Shown one piece after another: positions 12,901 through 22,189 of a stretch of 64,000 nucleotides of DNA. Each line of letters starts with the position of its first letter. Position 1 is the first letter of the stretch. The stretch comes from Megaustenia siamemsis (lineage: Eukaryota; Mollusca; Gastropoda; Stylommatophora; Ariophantidae), in NCBI GenBank assembly GCA_032433765.1, contig JAVIAB010000159.1, forward strand, positions 57,481,542 through 57,545,541, given 5' to 3'. The translations under genes and the position numbers were made by a program. The notes below the pieces were generated by a model that saw only the letters and a program-made list of their open reading frames with translations, had not been told where the DNA came from and did not search any database.

Positions 12901-13084
12901 AATTCTACTTATTCGCACGAACTATAAGAATAGATCACACACAAATCCATTTAAAATAGTACAAGAACGCTTGAATTTCTTTTGTTTCGGGCGTTGAAAT
13001 TCACTTATAACTTAAATATTGACTCCCATCGAAAATTGTGTCGTGTTGCCAGCACAGTCACACACCGGAAGCCTAATCATCTAA
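9996..13084 (-). mobile_element. LINE-A: near full-length RTE-like non-LTR retrotransposon
   Basis: 3,089 bp between perfect 12-bp TSDs. On the minus strand it opens with an untranslated leader, then an AP-type endonuclease (IGTWNICGL near 12780; GVGFIIES and a NTFNQHN...TW...QIDFIL segment further on, in shifted frames), then RT, then a very short 3' UTR ending in a GA-rich tail (9996-10020 as read on plus). About 3 kb with one endonuclease-RT frame and a simple-sequence tail is the RTE-type plan. Several frame breaks show it is dead. Truncated relatives are at 46203 (-) and 48897 (+). Confidence 0.9.
10043..12855 (-). pseudogene. LINE-A endonuclease-reverse transcriptase, multiply frameshifted
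   Basis: Read from about 12855 (MSKNRKTTSQRKQ then IGTWNICG) to the stop at 10043, about 930 codons if continuous. Visible parts are the endonuclease start, the linker at 11602-11910, RT at 11444-11004 (FRKGKNCTDAIFTLRQ; IVFIDQEKAFDRVDRNKLW), RT at 11046-10375 (TTGVIQGCVLSPLLFIIYMG; LIFADDQCLIYEDEN, the FADD catalytic box) and VEEFKYLGTMFTKDGK. The C-terminus (RGRPRR-type, ending in RAAQERQMI) is shifted relative to RT at about 10400. It would copy its own RNA at a nicked target. Frame changes near 12730, 11600, 11040 and 10400 inactivate it. Confidence 0.85.
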
Positions 13085-13556
13085 GCCAGCGTAATCATCC
13101 AAATTAATATCTCAAATCCCAAAAAAAGAAAGGTAACTGTAGTCCCCATCGTAGCAGTCTCAGCACACGCCAAAAGACATAAGGCGAAACTGCGCAGAAA
13201 GTGAACACAGCCAACTGTTCCCTGTCTTACGATATCATCATTCATCGTAAACAATTGGAATATCGAAACTTGATCAAAACGGATGAGACACACAGCTCAC
13301 GGTGTGCACAGATCACTTAACTCAGTAGCTCCTGCATCAACCCGGACTTGGAACATGAGGAAACTGCAACAAGGAACACTTTTCATGCATAGCCTTCAAT
13401 TGTTCGCGCCGCCTATCCACCATATACCGGAAGTTCACGCCCTTTGAAAAATGATGATCGTCATATTAAAAAAAAAAAAAATTATATAGCGCTTGATGAT
13501 GTTAGACCATCGTTGTTGACTCCGAACATATTTCCGAACATATAGACACACAGTTA
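13085..13556 (+). repeat. Dispersed repeat R600, copy 1, right part
   Basis: Aligns with 35015-35456 (CCCCATCGTAGCAGTCTCAG, CACACAGCTCACGGTGTGCA, CATATAGACACACAGT), with an extra A-rich 20 to 25 bp insert near 13468-13490. Family unknown. Confidence 0.9.
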
Positions 13557-14308
13557 GTCGTCAGACTGAACGAGATATGTGATAGTGTAACTGATCCAGG
13601 AATTATGAAATGGCAATCAGAGGAAGAATACAAGAATGATACGACGAAGATAAGAGGTATACTAGTTGTGGTCGGGTAGAACAACAAAAAAGACTAAGAA
13701 TTAGCGAACGTAAGTTAGTCCACCGAATTCAGACGCCGAAACAAGCAATAAGATTGCACGGAAGAGACGACAGGTGTTCAATCTGAATGCGGAAGCTCGG
13801 ACAGATTTCTCCGCTGGTCGGTGAAGTTACGTAAGGCAACGAAGAATAGCGATAGACTCCGTATGAACAGGTGTTCGCCATCTGTTGATGCGAGAGCGCT
13901 GTCACTGGACGGGCACTGAAACATTCGAAGAGAAGCAGCCGACAAGGTGACGTAATCCCAATGGAACAGGTGGATTCAGAAGCCGAGACATTTTGTGATG
14001 TCCAGCGACGGGGAACGCTTGCGATCTCTCTGATAAGGAGATTAAAGTAAATTGGGAGGAAACTTAGGTTAGTCTATGAAGTCAATGGCAGTTTGTTATA
14101 GTAGTGATTGACAGTTGTTGTCGAGGCTTCACGGTAATTGACAGGCGGTGGACAAACAAACAGCCAATGGGTTGATAGTCGTAGCAAGTTCCTAAGATAT
14201 ACCATGCATGTATTCAAGAATAGTCGTTGTCTTACCGGGAAACAAAAAGACCACGGGAAGACAGATTAGAACACTATTCGCCTGCGAAGCTGAAGGGACA
14301 CATCAGAG
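13557..14308. other. No gene recognised
   Basis: Somewhat less AT-rich than its surroundings, with no long open frame and no internal repetition seen. Confidence 0.5.
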
Positions 14309-14684
14309 AGAATGTAGTAGAGGAGATTAGATACCTGCCTTAAGGCAGATGGTAGGATAAGGAGTTAGTTAGATTATACAGTTCGCTTAGAGATTTTGAA
14401 ATATACACTTTTTGGCCTTGGGAATGACAATAGTTTTGAGAGGTCTAATTGTCATAACTTGAGCATAGAAATTAGTAAGTTCCTCGGGGTTGTTGGATAT
14501 AGTTACTATAATGAATTAATCATCATCACAAGATATTTTTGGGGGATTCTGCAACGCACGTACAGACCACAGCAGACAAGAGATTATATAATTAGAACAA
14601 CAGGAGTTCAAGCTAACCACTATAGATTGACAATGAACGCGATTACGATCACGGAAGTTACTTGTTATAAACACCGCCGATGTT
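14309..14684 (+). repeat. Dispersed repeat R350, copy 2
   Basis: Second copy of the repeat at 4335-4712. Shared blocks include CTTAAGGCA, CACTTTTTGG, ACGTACAGACCACAGCAGA and GAAGTTACTTGTTATAAACA. Confidence 0.85.
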
Positions 14685-15017
14685 GAGATTAATAAAATAA
14701 TTTTAGAACATTGTTGATTGAACTAGAAACATGTTGCCAATCCTTTTGGATATATAATAATAAAAATTGCTATATTTTGTTCGACACAACAATGATGAGT
14801 TATGTGTGTCTCTATAGATGATGTGAAGCTATTAATCAAAATAGAAGTCAACATAAATTTCAAAAACAAAAGAATCTTTAACAATGACCCTGCATATTAG
14901 ATTAAAGAGCAAAATATAGGAATTAACCGCTAAAGAAATGAAACTTGATTGACATATTGCTGTAAACAGCGTGATAGATAAAATCTGAAATGAGGAATGT
15001 GAAAAATGCTGGGAATA
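14685..15017. other. AT-rich flank of the hAT element, no gene seen
   Basis: Only short open frames. This is the host side of the transposon insertion. Confidence 0.5.
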
Positions 15018-15025
15018 GTTTCCAC
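15018..15025 (+). repeat. 8-bp TSD of hAT element (partner 17612-17619)
   Basis: GTTTCCAC is present exactly on both sides of the terminal inverted repeats. Eight bases is the hallmark target duplication length of hAT transposases. Confidence 0.97.
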
Positions 15026-17611
15026 TAGGGTTGCCAGATTTTTTCAAAAAAAAAAAGGTGTACTTTTACGCTGAATTTTGTTTTCTTCAATTTTAATTAA
15101 ATATTTACGAACAAATGATTTTGTATATTGTTACCGGTAGGGACAATGAATTCGCCTTTATATTCAAACAAATTTATGAAAAATTATATACAGAAACTAG
15201 AAATAAAACAATGCTCATATTCTGCAAAGACAATTTTCTTATTTAAATTAAAAAAAAAACTCTCACCTAGTGTTTCTAGAGGCATTTTAATTGTATTTGC
15301 TTGAGGATTTGCCAGCTTTCAATAATCTTGCATCAGTTTTGACAAATTAAAAAAAATCAGCACATGAATTGTCAAAATTAACCATGACTATGAGCTCTGC
15401 TTCAATCAGTTCTTGGCTACACCTATTTCTTGTGTCATTCCATTTGTTTTTCATTAAGGAGAATATCCTCTCAACAAAGGCATTTGATCCTGGTATGCTA
15501 AATAAAAATCCAACAATCTTTGAAATGTTTAGCACTCTATGTTCTGGCACAACAGAAAAAAAATGTAACCAGTTTGTGATATCACTGTTATCTTTGTTAA
15601 TACTTTCACATAGAACACTCTGAAAGTCACAGAACTCTTCATACATGGCATCAACACATATGTGATCTTTCAATTTCAGAATACACACTGCAGTTTCCAA
15701 ATCTTCAAAATGAATTTCTTTATCCAAAGCAAAAGCTGCCAATGATGAATATGGATTATTGGCAGTCACATCAAACCTTTTGTCAAGATACTGAAGCATA
15801 TCATTGTAAAATTTGTTAAAATCACTTGATATTTTTTTTTGCAGTGTTACAGACAAATCATTAATAAGTTCATTTGCATTGCTGCCATAAAAACTGTCTT
15901 TTATTCTCTGTTTAAGCTTTTCGTTCAAAATGTACATTTTTTTGAATGTCCCCAAGACACTCAATTCACAACTTTCTAGTGTTTTGTTAACAGCATCCAA
16001 CAAGTTTCCAACATTGTTTACAAAGTGAAAATAAATCTCTGGCAAAATAGCTTGCTCAGGGTCATCAATAAGAAAAACAGATTTCAATAATTTTGGGCAG
16101 TCATCAATACTCTGGAAGTAACTTTTGATTGCACCCCAATTTAGGAGAAGCCTATTTACAGCTGGAGTCAAAGACAGCCACCTCGTTGGGACATGTCTCA
16201 TTATTTCAGACCATTCTAATTCCACAAAATTAAAAAAATGATTTCAGTTCCTCTCTTCTTTTTGCTGAAACTGAGAAATTATTGTAAATTTTTAGGACTA
16301 TGCTCTCTACATCAATATCCAATTTGTCTGTAGCATACTTGATTGCATTATGAAGTATGTGATTTGTACAATTGGCCTTCAATATATTTTCATTCTTTTT
16401 CAAAAGTAATTGAAATACAGAATGTCTAATTCCAAAATTGACACTTGCATTGTCTGCACTATATGATGAAATGTGATTTATATCAAGATTATGTCTTTCT
16501 AAACTCTGCAGCACTAGCTGACTAACTCCACAAGCAGTTTCATCAGCATTTTCAATAAAATCCAGAAGTTTATTCTGCACTCCTTTCACTGAGTCAAAGT
16601 AGCGAAGGCAAACTGGAAACATCTTCCTGTTTCCCTTATTCGAGGCATCTGTTGCCAATGAAAAAAATCTCACACCTTGTTCCGAACACTTTAAAATATC
16701 TAAAAAATCATTGACACATCTGGGTGCTAAAACATTCTTGACAAGCATTTCAGCTTTAGTGCGCCCACATGATACTTTTGAAGCAGTCACAGAATCTTTA
16801 AAAATGTGTGTCACAAGCTTATTTCCACAGTCCAAGCTAGAATAACGTTGATTATGTTTGACTGCATGATAAACCAAAGCCAGTTCACTCGCGACAACAT
16901 TATCGTGTTCTGATGTATTGTTTACATTTACAAAATAATGTGAAAGTTTGTTTACACTAACATCATCAGATTTTTCTTTTAGTTTATGCGTTTTAGATTC
17001 TGAATGTTGTTTTAAGTCACTTTGTCCACCATGAGAAATACTAAAATCTTTTCTGCATAACACACAGAAAGCTCGATGTTCGTTAGGTCCTGGTTTAGCC
17101 CATGAAAACGATTCTTCCCTCACTTTACGGTAACTTTGATTGTGTTGTAATTTTAATTTCTTCTTTGGAGGAGACTTCTTTAAATCCATATCACTCATTA
17201 TAAAATAATGTTAACAAACGTTAAAATAAACTTACTAATAATATGTAGATGCGAGGATTGAATTGGATGAAGCGGTGAAACTGTGTTTACACATCGACCA
17301 TCGGAAATAAATTGATTCTTGTCGTGGGCTAGGACGGAAATTAAATCGCTTCAATATTTCAGTGCAGAACTACAATTTGCGCACTTAAAAGTATGATCCA
17401 GAAACAATTATACAAAACAAACCGCCGAATGGTTTAATTAATATTATTTACTACGAATTTATATATTATTTAATCGATATTAAAAAAAAATATTTACGTG
17501 AGCGTTAAAATACGGTGTTTTAGCGACTCCGGGCAAAGATAAAACGGAGTCATCGAATTACGTGAAAAAAACTGAAAAATCCGTAAAAAAACGGTGTATC
17601 TGGCAACCCTA
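15026..17611 (-). mobile_element. Complete hAT-superfamily DNA transposon, 2,586 bp
   Basis: Bounded by 14-bp terminal inverted repeats TAGGGTTGCCAGAT (15026-15039, and inverted at 17598-17611) and by a perfect 8-bp TSD. Inside is one transposase gene on the minus strand covering about 1.85 kb. Subterminal regions are A/T-runs with degenerate GGTGTA and ACGG blocks near both ends. Intact TIRs and TSD suggest a fairly recent insertion. The gene is broken once. Confidence 0.97.
15347..17198 (-). pseudogene. hAT transposase with BED-type zinc finger, one frame break
   Basis: Starts at ATG 17198 (MSDMDLKKSPPKKKLK, a basic stretch that could be a nuclear signal). Residues about 32-75 form a BED-like zinc finger (WAKPGPNEHRAFCVLCRKDF ... 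LKQHSESKTH: C-x2-C ... H-x5-H). The core follows (FSLATDASNKGN; YSADNASVNFG, acidic residues of the RNase H-like fold). The frame ends at 16230. A second frame, 16225-15347, carries RHVPTRWLSL and the hAT C-terminal dimerisation block (SIPGSNAFVERIFSLMKNKW). The two halves join if the T run (seen as A's at 16228-16234 on plus) differs by one base. This is either a real mutation or a homopolymer sequencing error. Combined length is about 615 residues, normal for the family. Confidence 0.93.
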
Positions 17612-17619
17612 GTTTCCAC

Positions 17620-18469
17620 AGTTAAATACAAACAGAAAGAAATGACAAAATGGTCTGACAACGTGATCAGGCTATAAATCAAAATGCAACAAAACGAGCC
17701 TTCAACAAACTTTGGGAGTACATGAGACTAAAGTTTCGAACACGAAAAATATGAAATGATGAAATATTAGAAACAGTAGGAAAAGTAACAGTAGATGAGG
17801 CGAGCAGAAGAGCAAAACCCCTCAAACTATTTATTTTGTCAACATTGAAAGGCAAGTGAGGAAATACACAAGAAGATGGGGCGCTTACAATTGTTCCTAA
17901 ATTAGTGATTCCAATGTGGACCATTATATTTTGTTCACTTCTTATTTCACGTTATTAAAAGTAAATATAAGCATTTTAAAATATACATACGCATACATGG
18001 ACATACATACACATACATAAACATACACGTATTTACAGGGACGTTTCCGCTTAAAATAACATCGCATAAAACGTTTTCATTTTCGTTTAGTAAACTGGAA
18101 CGCGTCCCTCTATATTTTAAAGCTTTTAAGCTAAATATTTTCTTTCCAGGAAATTGAGAACTAATGTTTGTTTCTGTATTGAGTGGCCCAGCAAGTTATG
18201 TGATTATATTATATATGTGTGCAATTAATCCAGGTTGGACGTGTGGTCAATGTTTCAATTATATACGCCCAATGTGCGAAGATATTAAACGCGAGAATTG
18301 ACATATTGTTGGTAAATTACTCACAAATGATGTGCCAGTAAAATACGTTTGGGATTATCATGAAAATGTGAGATCAGGCTTTAGAACAGAAACTTCGTGT
18401 AGTTCAAGTAGGTTTGAGATATAGTAGAACTATTCTTAGGCAGAATCAGGATCTGGATGATGCGAACAT
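17620..18469. other. No gene recognised; small inverted repeat at 18038-18108
   Basis: AT-rich. AGGGACGTTTCC at 18038 and GGAACGCGTCCCT ending at 18108 form a short imperfect hairpin of about 70 bp, perhaps a degraded miniature element. CATACATAC runs lie at 17985-18030. Confidence 0.45.
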
Positions 18470-18665
18470 ACCACAAGATCATTGCAGATAAAGTGGAAGC
18501 CATTGTACCAAGAACTCAACGTAGGGAAAGATGAAGAGGCACATTATCGGTGAACTGCGCAGAAGATATCATCAAACAGTGTTGTGGGCTTATCAATAAC
18601 AACACTGGCGAGGAGTGGATACAAAAACTACATCATTCAGGGGCACATTATCTTGTATTATTCAC
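18470..18665 (+). mobile_element. Degenerate LINE-F fragment
   Basis: Aligns loosely with 27870-28070 of LINE-F copy 1 (GATAAAG, GATATCATCAAACAG.TGTGGGCTTA, CAATA.CAAC..TGG.GAGGAGTGGATAC). Too decayed to translate. Confidence 0.7.
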
Positions 18666-18678
18666 GTAGATTGTGACA

Positions 18679-18705
18679 TCTCTCTCTCTCTCTCTCTCTC
18701 TCTCT
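18679..18705. repeat. (TC)n microsatellite, probable LINE-E 3' tail
   Basis: Pure TC run at the 3' boundary of the minus-strand LINE-E. A plus-strand relative at 41288 has the same 3' sequence followed by TG/AG repeats. Confidence 0.85.
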
Positions 18706-18904
18706 GCGATCAAGACTCAATCAGATTAGGATTCCAGACTCTCTCATGACGTCAACTGTCTGTTTAAGTTAATCGATTGCCCCATATAGTTTTTCTTCCA
18801 GGGAGGTGGGCGTGGACCACATTGCTCTTCTCATGTCAGTGTAATGGGGGTAATTCTGTAGAACATGTTTTGTAGTCATATTGTCCAGTGTACAGTGGCA
18901 TAGG

Positions 18905-19742
18905 GTTAAGGCATAAAAATGCGAAGCTGCAGTAAAGCTGAATATGAGGAAAAATTAAAAAATAAAAAAAGGTATGTAAGAAGCTTTACGTGACAAGTGG
19001 ACGACACAGACTAAACAACGTTTCGGCTCAATAGGCCTTCATCAGGAACAAACAATAAAAACACACACACACAAATTAATAACGAAACAACCAAAACAAA
19101 AACAATCGAAATGTGTTAAAGAAAACAACAACAAAAAGTAAAACTATCCTGTCAAATCCAAAATAAAATCGTAACCAAGTGCGGCTGTCGTGAACGTCGA
19201 AAATCGTGCGAAAAAGTGCGTAAATGTAAACAGAACCAGATGCCTCATTTATTTTTACTGTACCCCACTCTCAGACATCTCACTCTTAGCGTCTTTTTAC
19301 ACCTGTCAGACTACTATTCGATTCTTTCTCCTTTGTGTTTGCACACTGACCCCTGTGTTTACTTAAACCCTCATTTATTTTTACTGTACCCCACTCTCAG
19401 ACATCTCACTCTTAGCGTCTTTTTACACCTGTCAGACTACTATTCGATTCTTTCTCCTTTGTGTTTGCACACTGACCCCTGTGTTTACTCATCTGGTTCT
19501 GTTTACATTTACGCACTTTTTCGCACGATTTTCGACGTTCACGACAGCCGCACTTGGTTACGATTTTATTTTGGATTTGACAGGATAGTTTTACTTTTTG
19601 TTGTTGTTTTCTTTAACACATTTCGATTGTTTTTGTTTTGGTTGTTTCGTTATTAATTTGTGTGTGTGTGTTTTTATTGTTTGTTCCTGATGAAGGCCTA
19701 TTGAGCCGAAACGTTGTTTAGTCTGTGTCGTCCACTTGTCAC
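18905..19742. mobile_element. 838-bp foldback insertion in LINE-E with 15-bp TSD
   Basis: GTACAGTGGCATAGG flanks the unit at 18890-18904 and 19743-19757. Inside are two inverted arms of 256 bp (18987-19242 and 19490-19745), equal in length and apparently identical, around a 247-bp spacer. Outside the left arm is an A-rich tail (18945-18970). The arm end CCGAAACG..GTTTAGTCTG, GTCGTCCACTT recurs in the 87-bp insert at 21277. Dispersed sequences with CTGATGAAGGCC...GCCGAAACG are often Penelope-like element termini; that assignment is tentative. Confidence 0.85.
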
Positions 19743-19745
19743 GTA
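18987..19745. repeat. 256-bp inverted repeat arms
   Basis: Left arm 18987-19242 is the reverse complement of right arm 19490-19745. Equal arm lengths indicate no indels, and every block compared by eye matched. The arms include a CA/TG run. Transcribed, they would form a long hairpin. Confidence 0.92.
19243..19489 (+). repeat. 126-bp tandem duplication in the hairpin spacer
   Basis: CCTCATTTATTTTTACTGTACC starts at 19243 and 19369. The second unit is identical by eye until it runs into the right arm. Confidence 0.9.
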
Positions 19746-19905
19746 CAGTGGCATAGGCTGGTTGTACCTATTTTGAATGGTGAACATGTGATTTCTCATT
19801 CTATTGTGGCCAGTGCGTAGGCGAAGTATGATGACTTGATCCCTCCTTAAATGTTGGTGGCATCCGTCACTCTCGTTATGCTTTGGGTGTTCTCGTTTCC
19901 ATTTT

Positions 19906-22093
19906 TCATGGAACTGACCCAATGATGGATTTGGCTTCATTATAAATGAGCGGATGGTTCTCTTGTGGTAATCTCCCTCCTTCTTTAGCTAATTTGTCTG
20001 CGCGTTCATTCCCGTGTATATTACAGTGTGATGGTATCCACTGAATGACTACTCTCGTGAAGGTATTGCATAGTTGGTCCAGGGTTGTTCTCAAGTCATC
20101 TAGTTCATTGTTCTTGGGGATTTTTAGAGCTGATACTACTGTCAGTGCATCAGTCAGAATCACCAATTTATTGTGCATGTTATTTTTGTGTTGAGTAGCC
20201 AGTGTTGCATCATCTCTGATGGCCTCAGTTTCTGCTTTAAAGTTGTTTGATAATTTTCCAGTAGCTATTAACTTGGTGATCTCGTCCTGATAATTCAGCG
20301 TCAATAACACACCTTCCCCTCATTTATGGTGGCATTTGTAGCAGAGCCCTCAGTGTATATGTGGGACCAAGAGTCATGTGGGTAGGTATCGTTTATGTGT
20401 TTTTCTGCTACGTGTTTTCTTTCTGTGTCTGATTGGGTGCCTTTTCTCATGATTCCTGTTATATTGTCCTTAAGTTCTGGTATTTTATGCTTTCCATGAG
20501 GAGACATATCAGATGAGCCCAAGGGTTTTGATATTTTTTTGGGAAAGTACTGGGTCTCCATTAGTTAGTTCATTGGCAATTGCAGCGAAGCTGCTCCTCT
20601 TTAGTAGTACAATTCCGGAACCAGATGTTCTTTGGTGTATGGGGTGGCTAAGAAGCCTTCTATATTTATCCGCTTATTGCAATACTTGTGTGACCCGTCT
20701 GTCATCTAAGGGTTGTAAACCTGTTACTGTTTCTAGAGTCTTGATAGGTGTAGATTTCATAGCACCAGTGATGATACGGGCAGCTTGGTACTGTGTTCTG
20801 TTAATTTTGCTAAGGTGTGATTTGGAAGCCATAGCCAAGGCTGTGACTCCATATTCTAGAACTGGTCTGACTCTTCCTACGAATAGTCTTTTCAAAATAT
20901 TACTGTCTGCTCCCCAGTCCGTTCCTGCCAATTTCTTCATAATATTTGTTCTTTTTCTGGCTTTTTTCCTTGCTCTGTCTATCTGATTTTTCCAAGTCAT
21001 TCTGCGATTCATGGTGACGCCAAGATATTTGGGTTTTGGTCAATAGGGAGTGTATGGTCTGTTTATCTTCAAGTTTGCAGAGAGTATGTTTATTGATAGG
21101 CTGAAAATTGTATATGTGGTTTTTTTTTCGTTGATTGGTAAGAACCAGGTGTTCGTCCATTTTTCAAGTTCACCTAGGGCATCTTGCATCCTGGGTCCAG
21201 CCAACGACATACTTACCTCGCGAACCCATAACGCCAGATGATCTGCGTATATTGCTGAGTGTATTCTGGGTTGAATTTTGGGCCGAAACGTCGTTTAGTC
21301 TGTGTCGTCCACTTATCACGTAAAGCTTCTAACACACCATTTTTTGTATTTTTTAATTTTTCCTCTGGGTTGAATGTCCATTACGATGTCATTTATGAAA
21401 ATTAAAAAAAGAGTGTTGGGGACAAGAAGCCGCCTTGTGGGACACCTTGTTCGATAGAGACCTTCTTACTTAGTTGACCTTGAACTTGTACTCTGGCCGT
21501 TCTATCCTGAAGGTATTGAGAGACCCAATTGATAAACGACCCTGGATGCCAAGTCTAAAAAGCTTGTTCTTTAAACCCTCTCGCCATACCCTATCAAAAG
21601 CCTTCTCCATGTCGATCCACACTACCAGTGTGTGTTTCTTTTCTTGTAGAGCATCCTTTATTTCCTGTGCCATGTAGGTGACCAGATCTTCAGTTGATCT
21701 GTGCTGATGGAAGCCACTTTGTTGTGGTACGATTTGTTGTTTTGTCTGCAAATGCCACTTACGTCTTCTGTTAACCAGCCTTTCCATGAGTTTACTCAGG
21801 CAGCTCAGTAAGCTAATTGGTCTATAGCTACTTGGGTCTAACGAGTCTTTTCCACAGTTGAGGATGGGCATCATAATAGTTTCTTTCCAGATTGCCGGCA
21901 CATGACCTCTCTTCCAGCTAGCATTTATTATCCTTAGAAGCTGGCTCTTGGCCTTCTGTCCCAGATTTAGGAGCATTTCGTTGGAAATTCCATCTTTAAC
22001 AGGGGAACTTTTGAGCTTTAATCCTTTGAGGGCAACATCTAATTCAGTTGGGTTAAAGATGGTCGTCTGATGCTCTTCTGGTGCTGAGGTCAT
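19906..22093 (-). pseudogene. LINE-E reverse transcriptase-RNase H, frameshifted, catalytic D changed
   Basis: RT motifs: KSSPVKDGISNEML, SSYRPISLLSCLSKLMERL and VVWIDMEKAFDRVWREGLK (frame 22093-21470). A VPQGGFLSPTLFLIFINDI segment is readable at about 21380-21450. The catalytic box reads YADHLALW at 21238-21249 instead of YADD, losing one metal-binding aspartate. Then KWTNTWFLPINEKK, MTWKNQIDRARKKA and YQAARIITGAM at 20674-21160. RNase H follows with VVIQWIPSHCNIHGNERAD near 20010-20060. Stops and shifts separate all pieces. The YADH change alone should prevent polymerisation. Confidence 0.85.
21277..21363 (+). mobile_element. 87-bp insert with 12-bp TSD, same end as the foldback arm
   Basis: TCTGGGTTGAAT is duplicated at 21265-21276 and 21364-21375. 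The insert reads GGGCCGAAACGTCG, then GTTTAGTCTGTGTCGTCC, then ACTTATCACGTAAAGCTTC and a T-rich tail. This matches the reverse complement of 18951-19020. It looks like a severely 5'-truncated retroelement that shares its 3' end with the foldback unit. Confidence 0.85.
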
Positions 22094-22189
22094 GTGTTTT
22101 GCATCTTGGTTTTCCCGTCTTGCAGCTTTCTGTTTGCCTATTGAAATGTTTATTCTACTAATGTTGAGTGTGACATAACTTTAGTCTCC

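Noticed and set aside
19216..19656. 146-residue protein with internal repeat
   Set aside because: Covers the hairpin spacer duplication and one arm of the foldback element; no domain.
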